A stretch of 64,000 nucleotides of DNA, taken from positions 28,381-92,380 of the forward strand of contig JASJBG010000001.1 in assembly GCA_030066625.1 (NCBI GenBank), written 5' to 3'. Below are positions 43,197 to 51,756 of the stretch, piece after piece (within the stretch, counting starts at the first letter, position 1; every line of letters starts with the position of its first letter). This stretch comes from Woeseiaceae bacterium (GTDB lineage: Bacteria; Pseudomonadota; Gammaproteobacteria; Steroidobacterales; Woeseiaceae). Under the pieces are notes generated by a model. That model ran no database searches. It was not told the DNA's origin and saw only the letters and a program-made list of their open reading frames with translations. Made by a program: the position numbers and the translations under genes.

Positions 43197-44876
43197 ATGA
43201 CAAAACGGCTGAATGGCGTCCTGCTCGCCATGCTCTGCATTGCGGCCGCTGCCTGCAGCGGCGACACGGAGACAATGGTCGCGCCGTCCGAAGAGGGCAG
43301 CGCGCTCGACCTTGTGACGATCGAGCAGCTCAAGGCGCACTATGAGTTTCTCGCGGACGACGCACGTCAGGGCCGCATGACCGGCGAGCCCGGATACGAC
43401 GAATCGGCGGACTACGTTGCCGCCCAGTTCGAATCGATCGGCCTCGAGCCCGGTGGCGAGGAGGGCGGCTGGTTCCAGCAGGTGCCGCTCGTTTCCTACC
43501 GCGTCGACACCGAATCGACGCAGGTCATCACGCACCGCGATGGAATCGACTCCACGCTCAAGTACCGCGACGACTACGGCATGAACGGCGACAAGGTCCG
43601 CGAGGAAGATACGATTCGCGCCGAGGTCGTCTACGTCGGCTTTGGCGTGCACGCACCCGAACTCGGCTATTCGGATTACGACGGCGTTGACGTCGACGGC
43701 AAGATCGTCGCGATGTTCGGCGGCGCGCCCGCGATCTTTCATCACAACGAGCGCGCGTACTACGCGTCGTCACGTACCAAGGCGACCGAGGCCGTTGCGC
43801 GCGGGGCCGTCGGCGCGATCAGCCTGCGCTCGCGCAAGGCCCAGAGGAACATGCCGTGGGAGCGCTTCAAGAAGCTCACCGGCACGCGGCCGGGCATGGC
43901 CTGGATCAACCTGACCGGTGAGGCGAACGACTACTTCCCCGAGCTGCGCGGTTCGATCACGATCAGCGCGGTAACCGCGACCGAACTGATGGCGGGTACG
44001 CCGATCAGCTTCGAGGAGGCGCTCGACGCCATCGACGATTCACGAGCCTCGTCGACGCCGCTCGGATTCGAGGTCACGATGGCGCGGCGGACGAACCACC
44101 AGAACATCACGAGCCCGAACGTCATTGGCATCGTTCGCGGCACAGACCCCGAACTTCGCAACGAGTTCGTCGTTTACTCAGCGCACCTCGACCACCTGGG
44201 CGTCGGCGTCGAGGAGAATGGCGATAGCATCTACAACGGCGCCTATGACAACTCTATGGGTATTGCGTTGATGATCGAAACGGCGCGCGCCATTGCAGCA
44301 TCGCCACCGCGACGCTCTGTACTGTTCGTCGCCGTCACGGCCGAGGAACGCGGACTGCTGGGCTCCGATTACTTCGCGCACTATCCGACGGTGCCTAGCG
44401 ATTCTATCGTCGCGAACGTCAACCTCGACATGCCGCTGTTCCTGTCACCTGTAGCGGATCTCGTCGCTTTCGGCGCGGAACATTCGTCGCTGCAGGCGCC
44501 GACCGACTCGGCCGCGCAGGCCGAGGGTTTCACGCTGTCACCCGACCCGTTCCCGGAAGAGAACATCTTCATCCGCTCGGACCAGTACTCGTTCGTGCGC
44601 AAGGGCGTGCCTTCTATCTACCTGATCCCGGGCTTCGGCTCGCTGGACCCGGAGGTCGACGGCGAAGCGCTGTTCCGGCACCACCTGCTGAACTACTATC
44701 ACCGCCCGTCGGACGACCTGTCGCGGCCGGTGCACTGGGAATCCGCTCGACGTTTCGCCCGTGCGAATGCACGTATCGGGCTCAACGTCGCCGACGCCGA
44801 TGAGCGGCCAACGTGGAACGAGGGTGACTTCTTTGGCGAGCGCTTCGGCAGCTCGAGAGGCGCCGGCGGCGGCTAG
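43197..44876 (+). CDS. M28 family metallopeptidase, exported lipoprotein with PA domain
   Basis: 559 residues. Lipoprotein signal (LLAMLCIAAAACSGD). Residues ~125-260 form a PA insert (GFGVHAPELGYSDYDGVDVDGKIVAMF). The catalytic domain carries VVYSAHLDHLGVG (first Zn His), NGAYDNSMGIALMIE (bridging Asp), VTAEERGLLGSDYF (general-base and ligand Glu), NVNLDMPLF and YHRPSDDLSR (last His). Such enzymes are aminopeptidases of the periplasm or cell surface. The bridging motif reads GAYDNSMG rather than the usual GADDNASG. It follows plsC by 7 bp. Confidence 0.92.
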   Translation: MTKRLNGVLLAMLCIAAAACSGDTETMVAPSEEGSALDLVTIEQLKAHYEFLADDARQGRMTGEPGYDESADYVAAQFESIGLEPGGEEGGWFQQVPLVSYRVDTESTQVITHRDGIDSTLKYRDDYGMNGDKVREEDTIRAEVVYVGFGVHAPELGYSDYDGVDVDGKIVAMFGGAPAIFHHNERAYYASSRTKATEAVARGAVGAISLRSRKAQRNMPWERFKKLTGTRPGMAWINLTGEANDYFPELRGSITISAVTATELMAGTPISFEEALDAIDDSRASSTPLGFEVTMARRTNHQNITSPNVIGIVRGTDPELRNEFVVYSAHLDHLGVGVEENGDSIYNGAYDNSMGIALMIETARAIAASPPRRSVLFVAVTAEERGLLGSDYFAHYPTVPSDSIVANVNLDMPLFLSPVADLVAFGAEHSSLQAPTDSAAQAEGFTLSPDPFPEENIFIRSDQYSFVRKGVPSIYLIPGFGSLDPEVDGEALFRHHLLNYYHRPSDDLSRPVHWESARRFARANARIGLNVADADERPTWNEGDFFGERFGSSRGAGGG

Positions 44877-45038
44877 TCACTTTGGAGGTGCAGCGACGTC
44901 TAGTCTCTCCGGTGGGCCATATATGCGCTAGCAGATACATATAGACGGTGCTCCTGTCGTGCTGTATAAGCCGAGGAGAGGTGAAGCCGAAGAGCCTCGA
45001 GTCCCAGTTATTCGAACCAACACTATTGGCAACAGCAA
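44877..45038. other. Intergenic border of the lower-GC cassette
   Basis: 162 bp between the M28 peptidase and the first cassette gene. No tRNA, integrase or direct repeat that I can see. GC falls from about 65% in the peptidase gene to near 50% over this stretch. Confidence 0.4.
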
Positions 45039-45860
45039 ATGTCTCGCGACGAAGGTTCTGCAGCAAGAGTCCCGAAAGTAGCCTTCGGCGTAATTTTGAT
45101 TGTTGCGGCTGGATTGCTGTACACCATCTTGCAAAAACCATTCAGCCCAACGACACGGCCAGAACCGGTACTAGACATCAACAAAGCCCGCGGCGTTGGC
45201 AACGAAGACTTGGCGGCGACCGAGGAGGAGGAGGTCGCAAAGCTCGAGGAGCTTTTCTTTGCAGAGCCCGTGGAGGGCCGAAGATCGTGGGAGTTAGAGC
45301 ACGGCTATTATCGTGAGCTCCCTTCCGGCCCTGGGATCGTTTACCCAAGCCATTCCTACGAGAGCCTGACCACGGATTCCCTAGAAGACCTCGTTGACGC
45401 GAATGACGCGTTGGCAGCAGCTGTTCTTGCCGATCGATTTGTTGGGTCTCTAGATCCCGCCGTCGTCCAGAAAGGCCTCGACCTGCACAAGCGGGCGGTT
45501 GCACTGGGATCGAGTTACTCCGCCAACATCATTGGTTCGCACTACATAAGCAAAAATATTGCGAGCGACGACCCGTCAAGTACCGTCGAGAGGTTTACCG
45601 AGGGTCTTGCTTGGTTTCTTGTTGCCGCCGATGCCGGGGACCCCGGAAACAGAATGGCGTTCTACCTGCAGGTCCGCGACAGAGACGTTTCAGCAGAGGG
45701 ATTCGCAGCCGTGTGTGCACGAGCCGAAGAAATAGCTGGAGAAATTGACGCGGTTCGAAATAGCGTAGGGCTCAAACCGAGGAAGGTTGATCCAATGCCG
45801 GGCTTTGAGGATCTTTCCGGAACACCGCGCAAGTTTTCTGATCCTTGCAGCTTGATGTGA
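45039..45860 (+). CDS. Membrane-anchored Sel1/TPR-like repeat protein, function unknown
   Basis: 273 residues, not recognised as a named family. One N-terminal membrane helix (VAFGVILIVAAGLLYTIL), an acidic stretch (AATEEEEVAKLEELFF), then helical pairs that look like Sel1 repeats: NDALAAAVLADRFVGS, GLDLHKRAVALGSSYSANIIGSHYI and EGLAWFLVAADAGDPGNRM. Sel1 proteins are usually adaptors. It is first of three genes whose composition is lower in GC than the flanking genes, suggesting transfer. Confidence 0.6.
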   Translation: MSRDEGSAARVPKVAFGVILIVAAGLLYTILQKPFSPTTRPEPVLDINKARGVGNEDLAATEEEEVAKLEELFFAEPVEGRRSWELEHGYYRELPSGPGIVYPSHSYESLTTDSLEDLVDANDALAAAVLADRFVGSLDPAVVQKGLDLHKRAVALGSSYSANIIGSHYISKNIASDDPSSTVERFTEGLAWFLVAADAGDPGNRMAFYLQVRDRDVSAEGFAAVCARAEEIAGEIDAVRNSVGLKPRKVDPMPGFEDLSGTPRKFSDPCSLM

Positions 45861-45886
45861 TTCTTTCTCAGAACCGGGGGAGAGCT

Positions 45887-46558
45887 TTGCGAACACTGAC
45901 GCTAACCATTGGAATTGCTTTATTCATGGCCTCCGCACAAGTGATGGCTCAGGTTCCGACTCTGATTAGCGGAGATTCAGACCCCTCCGACGGCATCCAA
46001 GTCACAATCGGTGTTGTACTCTCGAGGAACCAGCTCAAGCTCCCTGATGAAGCACGGGCCACCATTATTTCTGGCCAAGTCGTGGACATAATGAACACTC
46101 ACTTTCCGCCTGAGTCAACGCCTGGGGGAGTGTATGACATTCGAGTAATCGCTACTGTCGGGAGAATCCCAGCCATTCAGGTCCCACTGGTGGGTGATAG
46201 AAACACCGGGGAAAAGTGGGAAGATATCTTGCCCGGGTCACTCCTTGAAGCGATCGTCGGTCAAGTGTCCCAAGCACCACAAATCGTTGCTCTAAATTTC
46301 GACGGGTGTAATGGCTCGTTGAATCTTTTTACCGGAACCTTTGACACTATCACGTATGATCCTGGCACCATTTTCGAGGCCGAGCGCCGATTGGGAGGCT
46401 CGTGGCAGCCATGGTACGACGGTGATGAAACATGCTTGCCAAGCCCGACGAGCAGTCCCCAAATGGAGATGCGCGTACGGACACTAAGCATTTTCGGGCC
46501 ATCCGCTTGGGTGATCAAGGTCGCAGTTGGGAACTGCGGTGGAGGGTCACAATGGTAA
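45887..46558 (+). CDS. Secreted protein of unknown function
   Basis: 223 residues from TTG 45887, chosen because GGGGGAGAG lies just upstream and the result is a clean signal peptide (MRTLTLTIGIALFMASAQVMA); the track's TTG 45845 and GTG 45857 are alternatives. The mature part looks beta-rich (VYDIRVIATVGRIPAIQVPL, IVALNFDGCNGSLNLFTGTFD, MEMRVRTLSIFGPSAWVIKV) with Cys at three positions. I do not recognise a family. It is between the Sel1-like gene and the I9-like gene and overlaps the latter by 7 bp. Confidence 0.6.
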   Translation: MRTLTLTIGIALFMASAQVMAQVPTLISGDSDPSDGIQVTIGVVLSRNQLKLPDEARATIISGQVVDIMNTHFPPESTPGGVYDIRVIATVGRIPAIQVPLVGDRNTGEKWEDILPGSLLEAIVGQVSQAPQIVALNFDGCNGSLNLFTGTFDTITYDPGTIFEAERRLGGSWQPWYDGDETCLPSPTSSPQMEMRVRTLSIFGPSAWVIKVAVGNCGGGSQW

Positions 46559-46989
46559 AGGTCGTTAAAGTCGCTGCACTATGCTTAATTTTCTTGGGCG
46601 GAGTCGCCCCAGCCACGCCTACGCTCGACGAGATAGTAATCTATCGTTCGATTGACGGTGATTTGACCGAAGAATCGAAAACGAGCCTGAAGCGTTTGGC
46701 AATTGAGGCCGAAAAACGCGGTCTTATCACTCTTTGGATTACCTTTGATATGGACTTCGAAGGTATCCCCGAGCGCCGTACGAACGAGGTCATCGCACTG
46801 GAATTAGCCAACAAGCAAAAGCTCATTGCGTCCGTGGTTTCCATGCTTGGATCGCAGGGGTTCCTCGAGGAAACGCCGACTTCTTTGAGTGAAGCCCCAG
46901 GTTGTTTGATTTCAGTCAATCGTAGCGGCCTTTTACAGTTGGCCGAAAACATGAATGTAAAACACATTACGTACTGGCCATCCCGGTAG
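46552..46989 (+). CDS. Secreted small protein resembling a peptidase propeptide/inhibitor (I9-like) fold
   Basis: 145 residues from ATG 46552 after GGAGGG; the track start lies inside the previous gene. Signal peptide VVKVAALCLIFLGGVAPA. The mature part follows the order of the subtilisin propeptide: strand ITLWITFDMDF, helix VIALELANKQKLIASVVSML, strand FLEETPTSL, strand GCLISVNRSG, helix LLQLAENMN, strand VKHITYW. The last stretch mirrors the common vdxxgLxxLaxxpxVxxI ending of I9 domains. No protease domain follows, so it could be a free inhibitor. This is a fold guess from pattern only. Confidence 0.5.
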   Translation: MVKVVKVAALCLIFLGGVAPATPTLDEIVIYRSIDGDLTEESKTSLKRLAIEAEKRGLITLWITFDMDFEGIPERRTNEVIALELANKQKLIASVVSMLGSQGFLEETPTSLSEAPGCLISVNRSGLLQLAENMNVKHITYWPSR

Positions 46990-47009
46990 GGGCGAAGCCC
47001 AGTGCTCTG

Positions 47010-47672
47010 TCAGGTTCGACCGAGAGCCGTGCCCGTTCGCGCCCGAAGTCGCTCGAGCTTTGACGTGTCCGGCGCGGCGGGTTCCAGTTCGAGCAAGCGG
47101 CTTACCGCGGTGTCGAGCGATTCGATGGCGGTTCGTGAGTCTTCGTCGAGCTCTACAGTTTCACCCTCGGTGTAGTCGTCGAGCAAAAACTCGAAGTCAC
47201 CGACCACTGCGCGATACATATGCGTGGCCCTGTCGACATTGCCAAGTCGCTCCTGGCAATCAGCGTTGGCGAGCATCGCCGGACCGACCATGTGGTGGTA
47301 GTGCGAGCAGACGGCAAGGACCGCTTTCGCCCACAGCGCACTGGCATTCTCTGCCCGTTGTAGCCAACCCGACCGCTCAAAGTGCTCGTACAGCGCGCAG
47401 CTCAGGTCAGCGAATCCGACCCCTTCCATCCAGTCCGTCGCCGCCATTCCGCCGCGTTTCGGGTAGCCCTTCGCGGCCCTGCGAATGCGATTGATCTCGT
47501 CGTTCAGGCGCTCAAGGACGGCGACGACCTGCTCGTCGACTGCGTCCCGGTCAGCGTCGGAATCGACGGGGGTTGCGAGCAGCTTCTCGACGTCCGGCTT
47601 GATCGCGTCGAATTGATCGCTGCCGCCGCGACTGAATATCGAGCGGATCCAGCGCCAGACGGACTGGCTCAC
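47010..47672 (-). CDS. Protein of unknown function, third gene of SMI1/DUF2314 operon
   Basis: 220 residues from GTG 47672, overlapping the DUF2314 gene by four bases (GTGA). No signal peptide or membrane helix; mostly helical (DRDAVDEQVVAVLERLNDEINRI, NASALWAKAVLAVCSHYHHMVG, NVDRATHMYRAVVGDFEFLLDDY), with a TPR-like look around LANADCQERLGNVDRATHMY. I do not recognise a family. Tight coupling suggests it acts with the DUF2314 and SMI1 proteins. Confidence 0.65.
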   Translation of the reverse strand: MSQSVWRWIRSIFSRGGSDQFDAIKPDVEKLLATPVDSDADRDAVDEQVVAVLERLNDEINRIRRAAKGYPKRGGMAATDWMEGVGFADLSCALYEHFERSGWLQRAENASALWAKAVLAVCSHYHHMVGPAMLANADCQERLGNVDRATHMYRAVVGDFEFLLDDYTEGETVELDEDSRTAIESLDTAVSRLLELEPAAPDTSKLERLRARTGTALGRT

Positions 47673-48277
47673 GCCAGCTCCGGATCGTCCAGGTCGACGA
47701 AATTCGAAAGGCCCTGTTTGATCGCGTAGGGCACATAGCCCTTGTCGCGCTTGTAGATCTTCGCCATCGCGATCTGCGTGAAGCCGCCTTCGAGGGACTC
47801 GTCGTCGTTGATCAGAATCCAGTCCTCGATGTCTTTCTCCGGGATGCGTTTGCGCTCGACTTTGTCATCGTATTGGCCCACGGGCTGGCTGGCCAGCGAG
47901 GTCACGACATCGTCGCCGTCGAACGCGTGCGCGATCGCCCAGACGTGCTCGTTCTCGCCGTAGCCAGTCTTGATCGCGTACTTGATCAGCGCCTCCTTGC
48001 GACCCTCAGCGACACCCTGTTTGAAGCGGCCGAGCTCGCGCTGCGCGCGTTCCATCGCGGCGTCCATCAGCGGCTCGTCGTTGCCGATCGCAAGCGGCGG
48101 CTGGCCGGGGAACAGGCGTGCAAGTCCGAACAGGCCGAGCGCGACGCCGGCGAGCAGGCTGAGCAGGTAGCCCCATCGCCATTCGGAGAACATCGAGCTC
48201 AGCACATCGTAGAACAGGAACAGTCCGAGGCCGATCATGACGGCGCCGAGAGTGCGGCTCAGGATCTCGCGAATCAC
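47669..48277 (-). CDS. Membrane protein with DUF2314-like domain
   Basis: 202 residues from GTG 48277, whose GTGA overlaps the stop of the SMI1 gene; the track's start at 48427 lies inside that gene. Two membrane helices (RTLGAVMIGLGLFLFYDVL and YLLSLLAGVALGLFGLARLF) precede a cytoplasmic DUF2314-type domain: DAAMERAQRELGRFKQGV, GENEHVWAIAHAFDGDDVV and the IEDWILINDDESLEGGFTQ segment. DUF2314 proteins are of unknown function and often sit near polymorphic-toxin immunity genes. Confidence 0.65.
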   Translation of the reverse strand: MIREILSRTLGAVMIGLGLFLFYDVLSSMFSEWRWGYLLSLLAGVALGLFGLARLFPGQPPLAIGNDEPLMDAAMERAQRELGRFKQGVAEGRKEALIKYAIKTGYGENEHVWAIAHAFDGDDVVTSLASQPVGQYDDKVERKRIPEKDIEDWILINDDESLEGGFTQIAMAKIYKRDKGYVPYAIKQGLSNFVDLDDPELA

Positions 48278-49188
48278 TTGACGAACTCCCACTCGATAAT
48301 CTCGTGTACTGGGCCGAGCAGGCCGAAGCCGCGGCGCGGGCCGATGCGTATCGTTACGCGCAGCATCTGGTTGAAATTCGAGCCACGAAGCGAGCCGCGC
48401 AGCTTGATTGCGCCACCACGAATCCATAGCTCACAGCGATCGCCTTTGACGGTTCCATGTCGGGCACCGACGACCTGGGCTGTGTCGCCAGTCGCCATTC
48501 CTGCAAGGTCTTCTTTACCGGGCGCCTCGTCGAAGGCGGCATGCACCATCGCCGCCGCGGCCTCTTCTTCCGGGTCATACGGCTCCTTGGTCGCAAGGCC
48601 GTCCTGGACTTCGTACTCACCGGCTTCCAGGGCCTCGACGTACTCGCGGAAGAAGGTCTCGAAGTCTGGCGCGACGACGCTCCAGGAGCCGCATTCCGGG
48701 TCCATCCGGATTACCTGCCCCGGTTGACCGCCCTCGGCGGGCTCATAGTCGAGCGCCCAGTAAACATCACCGTTGCAGACCAGGATCGGCAGCCAGTGCG
48801 GACTCCAGGGTAGCGGCCGAACGGGGCCCTCGACGTCGATCAGATCCTCCGCAAGCTGCTCGGCAAGCTCTGCCTCGTTGAACTTGCGCCGCTCCCGCGC
48901 GGTGATCTGCAGGAGCATCTGCCAGTTTTCCACAGTCCCTGCCGTGTCGAGATAGTCGCCCATGTCCGCGAACACGCGACACGGCCAGCCGTCATGCTCG
49001 CCGTTGTGCGTCGCGAGGCTATCGCGGTATGGCTTCGGTAGCGCGTGACCAAACGCCTCTTCAAGGGCGTCGATCTCGTCTTCGCTGGCACCGGGGTTCA
49101 ATTCCTTGAGCATTTCGGCCGCATTGTTGGCCTCTGCCCACGTCTCTAGCCGCTGCCAGAGACCTGCAATCGTGTTGGCATCGTTCAT
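48274..49188 (-). CDS. SMI1/KNR4 family protein with C-terminal extension
   Basis: 304 residues from ATG 49188 (MNDANTIAGLWQRLETWAEAN); the track start adds 21 residues that run through the terminator. Residues 1-190 follow the SMI1/KNR4 (SUKH) pattern: GASEDEIDALEEAFGHALPKPYRDSLATHNGEHDG, LPILVCNGDVYWALDYEP and SWSVVAPDFETFFREYVEAL. The last ~100 residues are a separate domain (CELWIRGGAIKLRGSLRG, GLLGPVHEIIEWEFVK). SUKH proteins are frequent immunity factors; no toxin gene is visible beside it. Confidence 0.75.
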   Translation of the reverse strand: MNDANTIAGLWQRLETWAEANNAAEMLKELNPGASEDEIDALEEAFGHALPKPYRDSLATHNGEHDGWPCRVFADMGDYLDTAGTVENWQMLLQITARERRKFNEAELAEQLAEDLIDVEGPVRPLPWSPHWLPILVCNGDVYWALDYEPAEGGQPGQVIRMDPECGSWSVVAPDFETFFREYVEALEAGEYEVQDGLATKEPYDPEEEAAAAMVHAAFDEAPGKEDLAGMATGDTAQVVGARHGTVKGDRCELWIRGGAIKLRGSLRGSNFNQMLRVTIRIGPRRGFGLLGPVHEIIEWEFVK

Positions 49189-49207
49189 TTGCCGTCCTCT
49201 CGAGGCA

Positions 49208-49238
49208 AACAAAAAGGGCGCCCTATGAGGACGCCCTT
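49208..49238 (-). terminator. Intrinsic terminator of the M13 peptidase gene
   Basis: On the minus strand AAGGGCG and CGCCCTT pair around an 11-nt loop and continue into TTTGTTTG, about 20 bases after the M13 peptidase stop. Confidence 0.75.
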
Positions 49239-49258
49239 CGAGTCTAGCCAATGCGCGG

Positions 49259-51307
49259 CTACCAAATCTTGACGCGTTCCTCAGGTGGGAGATAAAGCGC
49301 GTGCTGCTCGCTTACGTCAAATGCCTCGTACCACTCGGGAACATTGCGGACGGCACCGTTTGCCCGGTACTTCGACGGTGCGTGCGGGTTCGTCTGGATC
49401 TGGTTCCTGAGCGCCTCGTCGCGGTACTTGTTGCGCCAGACCTGAGCGTAGCCCAGGAATACGCGCTGGATTCCCGTGTAGCCGTCTATGACCGGCGCCT
49501 CTTCGCCATCGAGCGACATCTGGTAGGCCAGGAGCCCGATCGTGATGCCGCCGAGGTCACCGATGTTCTCGCCCAGCGTAAACTCGCCGTTGACGTGCAG
49601 ATCATCGAACGGTGCGAACGCGTCGTACTGCGAGATGAGCTTGCCGGTGCGCTTCTCGAACTCGGCGCGGTCGTCGTCGGTCCACCAATTGCGCAGCTTG
49701 CCGTCGCCGTCGAAGGTGCTGCCCGTGTCATCGAAGCCGTGGCCGATTTCGTGGCCGATCACGGCACCGATCGCGCCGTAGTTGACGGCATCGTCAGCCT
49801 CGAGGTTGAAGAACGGCGGCTGCAGGATGGCGGCCGGGAAGACGATTTCGTTCAACGCCGGGCTGTAGTAGGCGTTGACCGTCTGCGGCGTCATGCCCCA
49901 CTCGGTCCGGTCGACCGGTCCGCCCTGGCGCTCGAGCTGGCGAGCGTACTCGGCTATCGTCGCACGCTCCAGGTTGCCGTACAGGTCGTCGGCGCGGATG
50001 TCGAAGTCGTACTCGCGCCACTCGTCCGGGTAGCCGATCTTCGGCGTGAACTTGGACAGCTTGTCGAGTGCCTCCACCTTGGTTGCCTCACCCATCCAGT
50101 CGAGCTCGTTAATGCTCTTCTCGTAAGCGAGAATCAGGTTGTCGACCAGCTCGCCCATGCGCGCCTTGGCCTCGGGCGGGAAGTGCTCTTTGACGTACAC
50201 CTTGCCCACGACTTCTCCGAGCGTGCCGTTGACCGTGGTGACGGCGCGGCGCCACATCGGCCGCTGCTCCTCGGTGCCGGCCAGTACGCGACCGTAGAAC
50301 TCGAAGTTTTGCTTGTCGAAGCTCTCGTCGAGCCGGCTCGCCATGGTGTTGAGCGCAACCCAGTTGAGATAGGTCTTCCACGTGTCGAGGTCCGTGTCGA
50401 CGATAATGCCGTCGAGCGCGGCCATGTGATCGTTCATCAGGACGACGAGGCCGTCGATGTCGCCGATGCCCGCTTCCGCAATGTAGCCGTCCCAGTTGAA
50501 GTTCGGCATCAGCTCGCCGAGCTCGTCGAGCGGTATCTTGGAATAGTTCTTCGCGAAGTTACGCGCCTCTTCCTTCTTCATGTGCGCGCCGGCCATGCGA
50601 GTTTCAAGCGCCATGATCGCCTGTGCGGCGGCGCCGGCGTCTGCCTGGCCAGCCATATCGAGCATCTTCTCGACGTGGGCTACGTACTCGTCGCGAATGT
50701 CGACGGACTTCTCGTCCTCGTTGAAATAGAACTCGCGATCGGGGAGCCCGAGTCCGGACTGCCACGTGTAGATCATGTAGTACTCGGGGTCTTTCATGTC
50801 CGCGTACTGGCCTAGCACGAACGGTACGCCGATGCCGCGCTTGACGGCCGCGGCGAAGTAGACCGCAAGGTCCTCGTAGCTTTCGATGGAGGCGATACGG
50901 TCGAGCTCGGGCTGCAGCGGTCCGAGGCCCTTGTCGTTGCGCGTCTCCATGCCGAGATAGGACTTGTACAGGTCGCCGACCTTCTGCTCGTCGCTGCCGA
51001 CCGGGAAATCGCCGCTCGCCGAGCGCTCGATGATGGCTTTGACGTCTTCCTGAGCGTCGTCGCGCAGGATTCCGAAGCCGCCGTACGTCGCGCGGTCGGC
51101 CGGGATTTCCGTGTTATCGATCCACGCGCCGTTCATGTAGCTGAAAAAGTCGTCGCCCGGATGGACTTGCTTGTCCATGTTCTCGAGCGCGAGCCCGGAG
51201 ACTAGCGTTTCGGCCATCGCCGTGGCTTCGGTTGCGGGCTCGCCGCCCTGCTGCCCACAGGCAGCCAGTGCTATCAGTGCGACAGCAGCTGTCATTAGTC
51301 GTTTCAC
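49259..51307 (-). CDS. pepO: M13 family metallopeptidase (PepO/neprilysin-like), lipoprotein
   Basis: 682 residues. Lipobox LIALAAC in the signal peptide, then the M13_N domain (QVHPGDDFFSYMNGAWIDN) and M13 catalytic domain with the zinc motif VIGHEIGHGFDD (HExxH), the third ligand in GENIGDLGGI, the substrate-binding NAYYSPALNEIVFPAAILQ and the ending NVPEWYEAFDVSEQHALYLPPEERVKIW. It degrades peptides in the periplasm or at the surface. It is last in a minus-strand run after the two small lipoproteins and has its own terminator. Confidence 0.96.
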   Translation of the reverse strand: MKRLMTAAVALIALAACGQQGGEPATEATAMAETLVSGLALENMDKQVHPGDDFFSYMNGAWIDNTEIPADRATYGGFGILRDDAQEDVKAIIERSASGDFPVGSDEQKVGDLYKSYLGMETRNDKGLGPLQPELDRIASIESYEDLAVYFAAAVKRGIGVPFVLGQYADMKDPEYYMIYTWQSGLGLPDREFYFNEDEKSVDIRDEYVAHVEKMLDMAGQADAGAAAQAIMALETRMAGAHMKKEEARNFAKNYSKIPLDELGELMPNFNWDGYIAEAGIGDIDGLVVLMNDHMAALDGIIVDTDLDTWKTYLNWVALNTMASRLDESFDKQNFEFYGRVLAGTEEQRPMWRRAVTTVNGTLGEVVGKVYVKEHFPPEAKARMGELVDNLILAYEKSINELDWMGEATKVEALDKLSKFTPKIGYPDEWREYDFDIRADDLYGNLERATIAEYARQLERQGGPVDRTEWGMTPQTVNAYYSPALNEIVFPAAILQPPFFNLEADDAVNYGAIGAVIGHEIGHGFDDTGSTFDGDGKLRNWWTDDDRAEFEKRTGKLISQYDAFAPFDDLHVNGEFTLGENIGDLGGITIGLLAYQMSLDGEEAPVIDGYTGIQRVFLGYAQVWRNKYRDEALRNQIQTNPHAPSKYRANGAVRNVPEWYEAFDVSEQHALYLPPEERVKIW

Positions 51308-51324
51308 GTTGGTTTACCTCTGGA

Positions 51325-51756
51325 TTACTTCTCGTCTTCGTCAGGTATGAAGACTTCCTCCCCCGGTGCATCGCCGAGGTCTTTCAATTCCTTGCGCTGA
51401 GCGTCGGTGATCTCGTAGAACGCCCCGATCGGGCAGCCGCGGATCGTATCGAAACGCGCCCTTAGAACGTTGGTGTCCTGGCGCCGGTCGACCATCTCGT
51501 AGGTGAAGTCCTGGCGCCGAAGCTCGAAGCAGTCGCGCCGGAGTTCGACCAGGTAGTCGGCCTTGCGCGTCTTGATGATGACGTAGCGGTCGTTAACGTA
51601 GCTGTAGCTCAGCTGCCGAACCCGGATCTGGTCGACGGGCTCGAGCTCGGCGGCGGAGACAAAATCGCGTACGGCCTCGATTTCCTGCGGGTCGTAGCCG
51701 GTGGAACAAGCGCCCACGGCGAGTGTCGCGGCGAGGATGAGCACGGGTTTCTTCAT
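51325..51756 (-). CDS. Small lipoprotein, DUF6491-like (copy 2)
   Basis: 143 residues, signal peptide with lipobox AVGAC. Conserved features: IRVRQLSYSYVNDRYVIIKT, LVELRRDCFELRR, VDRRQDTNVLRARFDTIRGCPIGAFYEIT. Two mature Cys (RRDCFEL and IRGCPIG) probably pair. It is a paralogue of the next upstream gene, sharing the layout C..LR..D....DRR....RxR...DTIRGCxIxxxY. The family name is from memory and is tentative. The start overlaps the upstream stop by four bases. Confidence 0.7.
   Translation of the reverse strand: MKKPVLILAATLAVGACSTGYDPQEIEAVRDFVSAAELEPVDQIRVRQLSYSYVNDRYVIIKTRKADYLVELRRDCFELRRQDFTYEMVDRRQDTNVLRARFDTIRGCPIGAFYEITDAQRKELKDLGDAPGEEVFIPDEDEK

Noticed and set aside
44990-45030. 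tRNA-like arm near AGTTATTCGAACC at the cassette border
   Set aside because: No acceptor or anticodon stem can be formed around it, so not an attachment-site tRNA.
49301-50815. 504-aa plus-strand ORF across pepO
   Set aside because: Antisense shadow of the M13 peptidase; no signal, motif or ribosome site.
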